A stretch of DNA of 64,000 nt from Sphingomonadales bacterium (GTDB lineage: Bacteria; Pseudomonadota; Alphaproteobacteria; Sphingomonadales; Sphingomonadaceae): NCBI GenBank assembly GCA_027486895.1, contig JAIXOE010000037.1:62001-126000 (forward strand). Reading direction: 5' to 3'. The notes below the pieces were generated by a model. The model saw nothing but the letters and a program-made list of their open reading frames with translations. It did not search any database and was not told the origin of the DNA. This document shows, in pieces, positions 1 through 9,476 of this stretch. How positions within the stretch are numbered: position 1 is the first letter of the stretch; every line of letters begins with the position of its first letter. The position numbers were made by a program, and so were the translations under genes.

Positions 1-1050
1 GATATCGACACTTATGGTCTTGATGCGGATGATGTTACTGCGACTACCGCACTGCTGAACCAAATCAAGCCAAGCCTCGTCGTGAACCTCGCGCTCCCCT
101 ACCAAGACCTCAACATCATGGACGCCTGCCTTGCCGCGGGTGTGCATTATATGGACACAGCGAACTATGAGCCGCTTGATGTCGCCAAGTTCGAATATCA
201 TTGGCAGTGGGCCTATCAGGACCGCTTCAAAGATGCCGGCCTGACCGCCTTGTTGGGTTCCGGCTTTGACCCCGGCGTGACGAGCGTGTTCACGACATAT
301 CTAAAAAAGCATCATTTCGACCGCATCGATACGCTCGATATTCTGGACTGCAATGGCGGCGACCATGGCCAGGCTTTTGCCACCAACTTCAACCCGGAAA
401 TCAACATTCGCGAAGTCACCGCCGTCGCGCGTCACTGGGAAAATGGCGAATGGGTTGAAACGCCAGCGATGTCCGTAAAGCAGAGCTTTGACTTTGAGGC
501 TGTTGGCCCGAAGAACATGTATCTTATGTACCATGAGGAAATCGAAAGCCTCAAAACCCATCTGCCCGAAATCAAGCGCATCCGGTTCTGGATGACCTTC
601 GGCGACGCCTACATCACGCACCTTAACGTGCTTAAGGCGGTTGGCATGACCCGGATTGATCCTGTTATGTATGAAGGCAAGGAAATCGTTCCGCTTCAGT
701 TCTTGAAAGCCGTTCTTCCTGAGCCCGCATCGCTTGGTCCAACGACCAAGGGCAAGACCAACATTGGTTGCATCGCCACTGGCCTTGGCAAGGATGGCAA
801 AGAAAAAACCCTCTACATCTACAACATCTGTGACCATGAAGATGCCTATGCCGAAACGGGCAATCAGGCCGTCAGCTATACCACTGGCGTGCCAGCGATG
901 ATTGGCGCAGCCATGCTGCTCACTGGCAAATGGGCCGGTGCGGGCGTTTGGAACATTGAGCAGTTCGATCCGGATCCTTTCATGGACATGCTCAACGCGC
1001 ATGGCCTGCCGTGGCAGGTGAAGGAACTGGACGGGCCATTGACGTTCTAA
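1..1050 (+). CDS. Saccharopine dehydrogenase-family protein, probable carboxynorspermidine/carboxyspermidine synthase (5' end outside window)
   Basis: Frame open from base 1 to TAA at 1048-1050; Lys1-like sequence (LLGSGFDPGVTSVFTTY, YTTGVPAMIGAAMLLTGKW); immediately precedes an nspC-like gene. Confidence 0.85.
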   Translation, partial: DIDTYGLDADDVTATTALLNQIKPSLVVNLALPYQDLNIMDACLAAGVHYMDTANYEPLDVAKFEYHWQWAYQDRFKDAGLTALLGSGFDPGVTSVFTTYLKKHHFDRIDTLDILDCNGGDHGQAFATNFNPEINIREVTAVARHWENGEWVETPAMSVKQSFDFEAVGPKNMYLMYHEEIESLKTHLPEIKRIRFWMTFGDAYITHLNVLKAVGMTRIDPVMYEGKEIVPLQFLKAVLPEPASLGPTTKGKTNIGCIATGLGKDGKEKTLYIYNICDHEDAYAETGNQAVSYTTGVPAMIGAAMLLTGKWAGAGVWNIEQFDPDPFMDMLNAHGLPWQVKELDGPLTF

Positions 1051-2204
1051 TGGAAACCAAAGCCGGAGATCCTGGCGCGTTTGCGCATTTCGACCTTTAT
1101 CGTGTTCCCTCGCCCGCGTTCGTCGTGGACGAGGCCGCACTGCGGCGGAATCTCTCTATCCTCGCGGATGTCAAAGCACGGTCAGGTGCCAAAATTCTTT
1201 GTGCGATGAAGGCGTTTTCCATGTGGAAAGTTGCGCCCGTCATTGGTGAATATCTTGATGGTGTGTGCAGCTCTGGTCTGTGGGAATCACGCCTTGCTCG
1301 CGATTATTATAAAGGTGAGATCGCAACCTATTGCGCTGGCTATAAAGAAACCGACATGGCCGAAATCGTCGAGATTTCTGACCATGTCATCTTCAACAGC
1401 CCGCACCAACATCAACGTTTTGCGGCGTTCCTCAATGACAGTGTCGACGTCGGCCTTCGGCTGAACCCCGAACATGCCGAGGGCGAAGTCGCAAAATATG
1501 ACCCCTGCTCGCCGGGCTCACGACTTGGCTTTCCTGTTGGCCAGTTAAAGCCAGAACATCTGGAGGGCGTGTCCGGTCTGCATTTTCACACCTTGTGCGA
1601 GCAGGATTTTGAGCCGCTTAAGCGCACGTGGGACGCCCTTAAACCACAGATTGCGCCTTATTTTGGTCAGTTGAGCTGGTTGAACTTCGGCGGTGGCCAT
1701 CACATCACCCGGGCGGATTACCAGCGCGACGACCTTATCGCGTTCATCCAAGAGGTGCGCGCTGAAACAGGATTGGAAGTGTATCTTGAACCCGGCGAAG
1801 CAATTGCGCTTGATACCGGTATATTGATTGGCGAATTGCTCGATGTGTTCGAAAACGGTCTGCCGGTCGGCATAACCGATATCAGCGCGACCTGTCACAT
1901 GCCTGACGTCATTGAGGCACCCTATCGCCCTGCGATGCTTGGCGAGCTTCAGGATGGCCCTGCGGTGCGTCTGGGCGGCCCGAGTTGCTTGGCTGGCGAT
2001 ATCATTGGTGATTACCGCCTTCCGGTCGCAGCAGAAGCCGGCGCGCGCTTCGCGTTTTTGGACCAAGCGCATTATTCAATGGTGAAGACGAACACCTTCA
2101 ACGGCGTGCCGCTTCCCTCTATCTGGCTTTGGAACAGTGCCACCGACGCATTGGAATGTGTGCGCGCATTCGACTGGACCGAGTTTAGGGACCGGCTCAG
2201 CTAA
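1050..2204 (+). CDS. nspC: Carboxynorspermidine decarboxylase
   Basis: Fold III PLP decarboxylase motifs (KILCAMKAFSMW, GLHFHTLCEQ, LNFGGGHHITR, YLEPGEA); ATG at 1050 overlaps the upstream stop (TAATG). Confidence 0.88.
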   Translation: METKAGDPGAFAHFDLYRVPSPAFVVDEAALRRNLSILADVKARSGAKILCAMKAFSMWKVAPVIGEYLDGVCSSGLWESRLARDYYKGEIATYCAGYKETDMAEIVEISDHVIFNSPHQHQRFAAFLNDSVDVGLRLNPEHAEGEVAKYDPCSPGSRLGFPVGQLKPEHLEGVSGLHFHTLCEQDFEPLKRTWDALKPQIAPYFGQLSWLNFGGGHHITRADYQRDDLIAFIQEVRAETGLEVYLEPGEAIALDTGILIGELLDVFENGLPVGITDISATCHMPDVIEAPYRPAMLGELQDGPAVRLGGPSCLAGDIIGDYRLPVAAEAGARFAFLDQAHYSMVKTNTFNGVPLPSIWLWNSATDALECVRAFDWTEFRDRLS

Positions 2205-2331
2205 AAGCCTAACGAATCGCTTTACAACCCCCGCGATTTTGCTAATGCGCACCTCCGCTGCCCCAGGGGGACTTCCAATAACCGCAAGGCAGCCTTGTTG
2301 TTTCCGTTTATTTTTTTGGGGGTCCCTTGAG

Positions 2332-3537
2332 TTGCACGAGAACACTGACGCACTTGCTGTAGTCCGCGCCCTTCGCCCGGATGAACCAATCACGCTCCTT
2401 CGCCCGCACGCTGCTTCGCGCGCTGCCCGTTTCTTCGTAGAGAAGTTTCAGGGTAAATCGCTCTATGCCGTAAAAGCCAATCCTTCGCCCGCATTGCTTG
2501 AGACATTGTGGGTCGCCGGGATCACGCATTATGACGTAGCTTCGCTTGGCGAAGTGCGCTTGGTGAGCAAGTTCCTGCCCGATGCAAAGCTGTGCTTCAT
2601 GCATCCCGTAAAAAGCGAACGCGCGATTGCGCAAGCCTATCACAACCACGGTGTTCGGACATTCAGCCTCGATAGCCATGAGGAACTGCAAAAGATTGTG
2701 CGCGCCACTGACGGTGCAACCGATCTTGAACTTTGTGTGCGTATTCGCGTGTCATCAGAGCATGCGAAACTAAGCCTTGCATCGAAATTTGGTGCAGACC
2801 CTTCAGAAGTGGCTGATTTGCTGGTCGCGACCCGTCAGGTCGCCGATAGCTTGGGCATTTGCTTCCACGTTGGAAGCCAGGCCATGACACCTACTGCCTA
2901 TGCTGAGGCAATGGAGCATGTTCGTGCTGCTATTGTTGAAGCGTCTGTCACCGTTGACATTGTCGACGTCGGCGGTGGTTTTCCATCGGTCTATCCCGGC
3001 ATGGAGCCTCCAGCGCTCGAAGGCTATTTCGACGTCATCCACGCCTGCTTTGAAGATTTGCCAATCAGCTACTCCGCTGAACTATGGTGTGAACCAGGCC
3101 GCGCATTGTGCGCCGAATATGCATCGTTGCTCGTGAAGGTCGAAAAGCGTCGCGGGCAAGAACTGTTCATCAATGACGGGGCTTATGGTTCGTTGTTTGA
3201 CGCTGCGCACATCGGCTGGCGCTTCCCTGTGGCGCTTCAGCGCTCGGACACGTCAATCGGCACACAGATGGCTGAATTCAGCTTCTACGGGCCTACCTGC
3301 GACGATATGGACCATATGGCGGGGCCATTCTTGCTCCCCGATGATGTCCAAGCGGGCGACTACATCGAAATAGGGATGCTTGGAGCATATGGTTGCGCCA
3401 TGCGGACCGAATTCAATGGCTTTGGCGAGACGGACACTGTGCCGGTCGAAGACGAGCCAATGGCAAGCCTTTATGCTCAGTTGCCAGCCAATGATGCGAG
3501 CAATGTCGTCAAGATCGGCAAGCGTTCCGCGCAATAA
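2332..3537 (+). CDS. Ornithine/lysine decarboxylase, fold III PLP family
   Basis: Motifs SLYAVKANPSPALL, ICFHVGSQ, VDVGGGFPSVYPG, WCEPGRALCAEYASLLVKVEKRRG; TTG start at 2332 inferred, an in-frame ATG at 2245 is the alternative. Confidence 0.85.
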   Translation: MHENTDALAVVRALRPDEPITLLRPHAASRAARFFVEKFQGKSLYAVKANPSPALLETLWVAGITHYDVASLGEVRLVSKFLPDAKLCFMHPVKSERAIAQAYHNHGVRTFSLDSHEELQKIVRATDGATDLELCVRIRVSSEHAKLSLASKFGADPSEVADLLVATRQVADSLGICFHVGSQAMTPTAYAEAMEHVRAAIVEASVTVDIVDVGGGFPSVYPGMEPPALEGYFDVIHACFEDLPISYSAELWCEPGRALCAEYASLLVKVEKRRGQELFINDGAYGSLFDAAHIGWRFPVALQRSDTSIGTQMAEFSFYGPTCDDMDHMAGPFLLPDDVQAGDYIEIGMLGAYGCAMRTEFNGFGETDTVPVEDEPMASLYAQLPANDASNVVKIGKRSAQ

Positions 3538-3569
3538 GATGCAATTGACAATTTACATTAGGTGAAGCA

Positions 3570-3600
3570 CCCTTCCAATTGTAATAATTGGGAGGGTTTT
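3570..3600 (+). terminator. Rho-independent terminator after the decarboxylase gene
   Basis: 11-bp stem CCCTTCCAATT/AATTGGGAGGG with GTAAT loop followed by TTTT. Confidence 0.75.
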
Positions 3601-3604
3601 CATT

Positions 3605-4033
3605 ATGGATACGTCGATTTTAGCACCAGCAGCGGCGTTGGTCATCTGGTCGATCATCATGCTTTTCTGGATGGCTGGAACACGCCTTCCTGCCATGTCG
3701 AAGATCGGCATGGATCTTAGCAAAGCAGCACCCGGTGGACGCGGACAAGACATTGACCCGAATGTGCCGCCGTCGGTTGCCTGGAAATCCCACAATTATG
3801 CGCATTTGATGGAGCAACCGACCATCTTTTATGCGACGATCATGATCCTCGCGATTTCTGGCGGAGCAACATCGCTTTCTGTGTCACTGGCATGGGGTTA
3901 TACCGTGCTGCGCGTGATCCACAGCATTTGGCAGGCCACAATCAACACGGTTGCTATCCGATTTGTGTTTTTCCTGCTGTCGACTATCTGCCTGACAATA
4001 TTGGCAGTTCAGGCGCTGCTCGCGACGATCTGA
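3605..4033 (+). CDS. MAPEG-family membrane protein
   Basis: 142 aa with four hydrophobic segments; HNYAHLMEQPTIFYA and YTVLRVIHSIWQ typical of MAPEG proteins. Confidence 0.8.
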   Translation: MDTSILAPAAALVIWSIIMLFWMAGTRLPAMSKIGMDLSKAAPGGRGQDIDPNVPPSVAWKSHNYAHLMEQPTIFYATIMILAISGGATSLSVSLAWGYTVLRVIHSIWQATINTVAIRFVFFLLSTICLTILAVQALLATI

Positions 4034-4068
4034 AGCCAATTTGAATATTTTTTTGGGGGAGAGTAATT

Positions 4069-4512
4069 ATGAATAGTGCAATATTAGGACCAGTCGTCGC
4101 GATGGCGGCTTGGACAATGGTTATTTGGATTTGGATGTACGCGACACGGTTACCCGCAATGGGTCGCGCCGGTATCGATGGCAAGACGGTTGTCGGATCA
4201 ACCGGCGGCGAATTGCGCAATGTCCTTATCGCGAAGGGTGAACAGCGCGCTTCGTGGGTTGCCGACAATTACAATCACTTACACGAAGCACCTACGGTGT
4301 TTTATGCGGTATGCCTTGCGCTGGCGTTGGCTGGACAGGGAGATAATTTGAACGCGACGATCGCGTGGGTCTACGTGGCGCTGCGCGTTGCCCACAGCCT
4401 TGTCCAGATACTTTCAAACCGCGTCATCATTCGCTTTGGACTTTTTGCATTGTCCACATTCGCGCTGATTATGTTGGTAGTGCATGCCGCAATGGCGGTG
4501 TTGCTGAACTAA
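4069..4512 (+). CDS. MAPEG-family membrane protein (tandem paralogue)
   Basis: DNYNHLHEAPTVFYAVCLALAL, YVALRVAHSLVQ; similar to the preceding gene. Confidence 0.8.
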   Translation: MNSAILGPVVAMAAWTMVIWIWMYATRLPAMGRAGIDGKTVVGSTGGELRNVLIAKGEQRASWVADNYNHLHEAPTVFYAVCLALALAGQGDNLNATIAWVYVALRVAHSLVQILSNRVIIRFGLFALSTFALIMLVVHAAMAVLLN

Positions 4513-5708
4513 CGGCTGAAATGCCCAACAAGCTCGATATGGGTTGACCAGCGGAATTGTCCAACCGGCCAAATCCGCTGCAACCTGTATCCAGCACCCA
4601 CCAATGTTTTGGCGTCACGCGCAAAACTGGCTGGATTACAGCTGACATATGCAATCGACGGAACAGTTGATGCCGCAAGGTTCGCGACCTGTTCCTTTGC
4701 GCCAGCGCGCGGCGGATCAAGCACTACAGTCTGGAACTTGTTAAGCTCATCCGGCGCCAGCGGCCGTCGAAACAGATCACGATGCTCTGCAAATATTGTT
4801 CGGCCCGAACGGCCCGCTGCGGCTTTGAGTGCTAGACTGGCCTGCAGGTCTGCCTCCCCCGCATAAATCTTACGTCCTGCCCCCATCGACAGCGCAAATG
4901 TCCCTGAACCTGCGAACAAATCCGCTACGATCGTGTCTTCGCCGACAATTTCATTTACAGCATGCACAAGCGCTGCCTCGCCATCCACAGTCGCCTGTAG
5001 GAAGCCATAAGGCTGATAACCCACGGCAACACCGCCAAGCGTTACCGTGACAGGCTCTGGTTCATAAAAGGGTACGGGGCCGTAGCCTTCATCAAGCGAC
5101 AAGCGCGCCAGACCATAGGTTTTGGCAAATTCAGACAAAGTCTCATGGGTATCCAGATCGTTAGCGATCCAGTTTTCAATCAAGACATCAACGCCTTGGT
5201 CGACCATCGCCAGCTTGATCTGAACCTGCCGTGCGCGGTTGAGCCGTGGCTCAAGCAGGCTACGCAGTGGCTTAAGCAGCGCGAACAATTCTGGCGCCAT
5301 GACGTCACATTGCCGTAAGTCTATGATACGGTGGCTTTTTTCGGTGCTAAACCCAAGCTGAAATTGCTTTCCCGCCCATGCCGAACGTACTGCAATGCGC
5401 CGGCGCGTGGCTGGCGGAGACAAATGGACTGGCATGACTTCGCCAATGTCGACCTGCTGCGTTGCAAGCGCATGCGTCACGCGTTCCGCGGCAAACAAGC
5501 GCAAGCTGTCTTCGTCGAGATGCTGCAATTGGCATCCGCCGCATAATGGGAAGTGCTGGCAGGGCGGCGTTGCGTGATGCGGTCCGTGGATCAGCCCGCC
5601 CGCGGGGTCGACCATGTCACCGGGCGCGGCATGCGCTACATAACGTCCGTTTGCAGTTACGCCATCGCCGCGCGCTGCGACCCTGATAATCTCTTCTGTG
5701 ATACTCAT
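4509..5708 (-). CDS. Class I SAM-dependent 23S/tRNA m5U methyltransferase (TrmA/RlmD family)
   Basis: CPPCQHFPLCGGCQLQHL-type cluster, DLFAGSGTFAL, VVLDPPRAGA, YVSCNPASFARD. Confidence 0.88.
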   Translation of the reverse strand: MSITEEIIRVAARGDGVTANGRYVAHAAPGDMVDPAGGLIHGPHHATPPCQHFPLCGGCQLQHLDEDSLRLFAAERVTHALATQQVDIGEVMPVHLSPPATRRRIAVRSAWAGKQFQLGFSTEKSHRIIDLRQCDVMAPELFALLKPLRSLLEPRLNRARQVQIKLAMVDQGVDVLIENWIANDLDTHETLSEFAKTYGLARLSLDEGYGPVPFYEPEPVTVTLGGVAVGYQPYGFLQATVDGEAALVHAVNEIVGEDTIVADLFAGSGTFALSMGAGRKIYAGEADLQASLALKAAAGRSGRTIFAEHRDLFRRPLAPDELNKFQTVVLDPPRAGAKEQVANLAASTVPSIAYVSCNPASFARDAKTLVGAGYRLQRIWPVGQFRWSTHIELVGHFSR

Positions 5709-5738
5709 AGCGCCCCATGCCCTTGAAGAGGCGCGCAA

Positions 5739-6173
5739 TCAACCGGCGTCTTTGCTTGCGCCCTCATCCGGAGTGTTACCCTGCCCTTTAATTTGCGCAG
5801 GCAAGCGATATTTGTCGTCACCGGACGTCAGCTCAATCATGCTGCCATCGAGCAAGCGGATGCGTGTTTCATCAAATCCATCAGCAGGTGATAAGCCGCG
5901 ACCATCGGTTAAGATATTAAAACGCCGAAAACCGCCGTCGGCTTGGCGGATGACCAATATTTTGCCGTCCGGCGCCGCAATCTGCTCTGTGGTGCAGGTG
6001 CGTTCGAAAGTGTCAGAACCAGCCAACGCGCATTCAATCTTGCCGTTCCGGGCGGCTTGATCACTTGCGTCCTTCTCGGCCTGTTCAAGCGAAGCTGCGC
6101 TATCTCCGCTGCAGCCAGCCAGACTGGCAAGCAACAACGTTGCGGCAAAATATTTAGATATCGGCGTAAACAT
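5739..6173 (-). CDS. Hypothetical lipoprotein
   Basis: [24 protein letters not shown]: signal peptide with lipobox LAGC; start overlaps the end of ilvD. Confidence 0.65.
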   Translation of the reverse strand: MFTPISKYFAATLLLASLAGCSGDSAASLEQAEKDASDQAARNGKIECALAGSDTFERTCTTEQIAAPDGKILVIRQADGGFRRFNILTDGRGLSPADGFDETRIRLLDGSMIELTSGDDKYRLPAQIKGQGNTPDEGASKDAG

Positions 6174-7875
6174 GAGTTTCGGCGCTGCCCCCGGGATGCG
6201 TGACTGCGCCTTTATAAGCAGGGCCGACATTTTGTGCATAGCGCCATATTGCGCCTGACCCATAATCGGTCACTCGCGGAGTCCAATGTTTACGCCGTTC
6301 TTCAAGTACTTCGGCAGGCACATTGAGATCAATGACGCCGGTTTCTGCATCGATCATGATCTCGTCGCCATCTTCAATCAGTGCGATAGGTCCGCCTTCG
6401 GCTGCTTCGGGGCCGACATGACCAATGCAGAAGCCGCGCGTGGCACCAGAGAAGCGTCCATCGGTAATAAGCGCGACCTTCTCACCCATTCCCTGCCCAT
6501 ATAGCGCAGCGGTTGTCGAGAGCATTTCGCGCATTCCGGGACCGCCCTTTGGCCCTTCATAACGGATAACGATGACAGATCCCTCGCGGATTTGCCGGGC
6601 TTCGACGGCTGCAAAGCAATCTTCTTCGCAGTCAAATACTTGAGCAGGACCAGTGAATTTCAAGCGGTCCATACCTGCGACCTTCACGATTGCGCCATCA
6701 GGCGCCAACGTCCCGCGCAGTCCAACAACACCACCGGTTGGTGTTATCGGATCGGTTGCTGGATAAATAACCTTCTGATCCGGGTTCCAGGTGATTTCCT
6801 CAATATTCTCGCCAAGCGTCTTGCCGGTAACGGTCATGCATTCGCCGTACAGAAGCCCTTCGGCAAGCAATGACTTCATAAGCATGTAAACACCGCCTGC
6901 GTCGTACATATCGCGTGCCACATATTGGCCGCCGGGCTGCAAATCCGCCATATAAGGCGTGGTTTTGAAAGCTTCGGCCACGTCGAACAGGTCAAATGCG
7001 ATACCTGCCTCATGTGCCATCGCTGGCAAATGCAGTGCGCCATTGGTTGATCCGCCGGTAGCCGCAACAATTCTCGCCGCATTTACAAAGGCTTCACGCG
7101 TACATATGTCACGTGGCCTGATGTTTCGTGCGAGCAATTCCATCACCTGAACGCCTGCGGCATGCGCAATTTGGTCGCGGGTAGAATATGGCGCTGGTGC
7201 CATATTGCTGTTCGGAAGCGAAAGACCAATGGCTTCGCCAACACAGGCCATGGTGTTGGCTGTGTATTGGCCGCCACAGGCACCATGTCCGGGGCAAGCA
7301 ACCCGCTCAAGCTCTTCAAGTTCCGACAACGGACATGCGCCTGCTGCATATTTGCCGACGATTTCGAAAACGTCCTTAACGGTTACGTCCTTATCATGAT
7401 AACGACCGGGAAGAATGGAGCCGCCATAGACAAAGATGGACGGCACGTTCAGCCGAAGCATTGCCATCATGATCCCCGGCAACGACTTGTCACATCCCGC
7501 AAAGCCCACCAGCGCATCATAGCAGTGTCCGCGAACCGAAAGCTCAACCGAATCCGCAATAACCTCGCGGCTGACCAGCGAGGACTTCATGCCCTGATGG
7601 CCCATGGCGATGCCATCGGTCACCGTGATGGTGTTGAACCTGCGGGGCATCCCGCCACCCTGCTCGACGCCCTTGCGCGCGATGTCGGCTTGCGCATCCA
7701 ATGTTGTATTACATGGCGCGCTATCATTTCCTGCCGACACAACGCCCACAAAAGGGCGCGCAATTTCTCCAGCGGTCAAACCCATCGCGTAATAATAGCT
7801 GCGGTGTGGCGCGCGTTCCGGGCCAACAGACACGTGGCGGCTAGGCAATTTGGACTTGTCGAACTGGTTTGGCAT
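6154..7875 (-). CDS. ilvD: Dihydroxy-acid dehydratase
   Basis: [54 protein letters not shown]. Confidence 0.96.
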   Translation of the reverse strand: MPNQFDKSKLPSRHVSVGPERAPHRSYYYAMGLTAGEIARPFVGVVSAGNDSAPCNTTLDAQADIARKGVEQGGGMPRRFNTITVTDGIAMGHQGMKSSLVSREVIADSVELSVRGHCYDALVGFAGCDKSLPGIMMAMLRLNVPSIFVYGGSILPGRYHDKDVTVKDVFEIVGKYAAGACPLSELEELERVACPGHGACGGQYTANTMACVGEAIGLSLPNSNMAPAPYSTRDQIAHAAGVQVMELLARNIRPRDICTREAFVNAARIVAATGGSTNGALHLPAMAHEAGIAFDLFDVAEAFKTTPYMADLQPGGQYVARDMYDAGGVYMLMKSLLAEGLLYGECMTVTGKTLGENIEEITWNPDQKVIYPATDPITPTGGVVGLRGTLAPDGAIVKVAGMDRLKFTGPAQVFDCEEDCFAAVEARQIREGSVIVIRYEGPKGGPGMREMLSTTAALYGQGMGEKVALITDGRFSGATRGFCIGHVGPEAAEGGPIALIEDGDEIMIDAETGVIDLNVPAEVLEERRKHWTPRVTDYGSGAIWRYAQNVGPAYKGAVTHPGGSAETHVYADI

Positions 7876-7911
7876 CATGGTCTCCATTATCGCCGCGGCC
7901 TTTACGCCATT

Positions 7912-8649
7912 TTATGCTGATAAGCCAAGCTGTTCCGAAACAAAATGGCACATTTCCGAGAGAATATGTGCAAATCTTGCTTGCCCGGTGGCATCACTGA
8001 CCAAATCTTGTCGCATCTCAATACCGATATACGGAATGTCATTTGCTTCTGCGTGGCGGTTCATCGTCGCGTTCAGCAATTTGCCTGAATAAGGTAGCTG
8101 GTCACCTACGTTGAGGCCCGCCCCCTCCAGGAACGGAATTGCGCATTTAGAGGCCGCTTCCTGCGCATTGTACAGGACGCCAACCTCCCACGGACGCGCT
8201 TCATCTGGCCGCGTTTTCAAGGCGGGCGTGAAGCTGTGAAGCGACAATATGAGCGCTGGCCGACACGCGCGCAAAAGCGTTTGCAGCTTGTCGTGATAGG
8301 GCCGGTGGTATCGTGCGATGCGTGCCTCTCGTTGCTCCGCATCCAGCTCATTGCCGGAAATCTGACGCCCATCGCTTTCGCGGGGAACCGCGCCGGCCTC
8401 ATCCTCCTCACGGTTTAGATCGACGACCAGACGTGAATAGCTTCCGAGGAACGCCGCAAATGGCACATTTTGCGTAAGTATGCGGGCAACCGGGTCAACG
8501 CCAATGTCCCACGCAATATGTGCATCAAGGCAGCCCGCCTCCAATCCTAACGCGACATCGTCGGGAACCGCATTTGAAGCATGATCGCCAATAATCAGGA
8601 AACCACCACGCTTTGGTTCCCCCAATATTCGGAATGGATCGATACTCAT
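7912..8649 (-). CDS. N-formylglutamate amidohydrolase family protein
   Basis: GDHASNAVPDD, HIAWDIGVDPVARIL, SRLVVDLNRE, LSLHSFTPAL. Confidence 0.88.
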   Translation of the reverse strand: MSIDPFRILGEPKRGGFLIIGDHASNAVPDDVALGLEAGCLDAHIAWDIGVDPVARILTQNVPFAAFLGSYSRLVVDLNREEDEAGAVPRESDGRQISGNELDAEQREARIARYHRPYHDKLQTLLRACRPALILSLHSFTPALKTRPDEARPWEVGVLYNAQEAASKCAIPFLEGAGLNVGDQLPYSGKLLNATMNRHAEANDIPYIGIEMRQDLVSDATGQARFAHILSEMCHFVSEQLGLSA

Positions 8650-9476
8650 CGCAATATGGTTCCCATCGACCACCAACTGGGATCTAGAAGCGCAGTGGCG
8701 GCTTCTTCATCTCTAGCCTCTGCAAACAGCGCAAAACAGGTGGCACCTGACCCCGACATGCGCGTCATGACAGGGTTGGCGCGTTCAAGCACGTCCAGAA
8801 TATCTGTAATAGAAGGGCAAATAGACGCTGCGATGGGTTCAAGGTCGTTGCGGCCCGACAGCGTTGCTTGCCAGATGTCGCCCCGCGCCACTGGGCCCTT
8901 ATCCTTGCCGTCCCATGCCTTAAAAATGGCCGCTGTCGATACCGACTGCAGCGGGTTTACCAGAAGCAAATGCCGCGCAGGAACCGTGCTGTCATTCAGG
9001 AATTCAAGCGCCGTTCCGGTTCCACTCCCAAAGCTCGTGCGACTGAAAACGCAGGCAGGAATGTCGGCGCCAAGGGTTGCCAACAGATCAGCGAGTTCCT
9101 GTTCGCTTGCATGTATCTCCCATAGCCCGTTCAGCAGCCGTGCGGCAGCTGCAGCGTCCGCCGAGCCTCCTCCGATGCCCGACGCTATCGGCAAGTTTTT
9201 TGTCAGGCGGATGGATGCGCCGTTGGTAATGGAGAAATGCGCGCGAATTCGGTTCGCGGCCTGCATCACCAGATTTTCTTCATCAGCTGAGAGGCCGCTC
9301 CCAAAAGGACCGTCGATGGTGAGGCTTAGGGTGTCAGACAATGATGCCTGTAACTGATCGCCATGCTGGGCAAAGGCAAACAGGGTTTCGATATCATGAT
9401 ATCCGTCATCACGGCGACGCCGCACATGCAAGGCCAGATTGATCTTGGCATAGGCTGTTTCGGTGAAAATTTGCAT
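8646..9476 (-). CDS. ispE: 4-diphosphocytidyl-2-C-methyl-D-erythritol kinase
   Basis: AYAKINLALHVRRRRDDGYHDIET; LPIASGIGGGSADAAAAARLL GHMP kinase motif. Confidence 0.95.
   Translation of the reverse strand: MQIFTETAYAKINLALHVRRRRDDGYHDIETLFAFAQHGDQLQASLSDTLSLTIDGPFGSGLSADEENLVMQAANRIRAHFSITNGASIRLTKNLPIASGIGGGSADAAAAARLLNGLWEIHASEQELADLLATLGADIPACVFSRTSFGSGTGTALEFLNDSTVPARHLLLVNPLQSVSTAAIFKAWDGKDKGPVARGDIWQATLSGRNDLEPIAASICPSITDILDVLERANPVMTRMSGSGATCFALFAEARDEEAATALLDPSWWSMGTILR

Noticed and set aside
301-1140. Long minus-strand ORF (279 aa) opposite the carboxynorspermidine synthase gene
   Set aside because: Shadow ORF: composition lacks recognisable domains and it lies fully antisense to a clearly conserved protein. 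The same applies to other long antisense ORFs, e.g. 7162-7920, 11157-11936, 20068-20886, 27894-28505 and 49417-50796.
3605-4512. Tandem MAPEG genes as a recent duplication of special interest
   Set aside because: The two proteins have clearly diverged and tandem MAPEG genes are ordinary; only the hairpin before the first gene is unusual.
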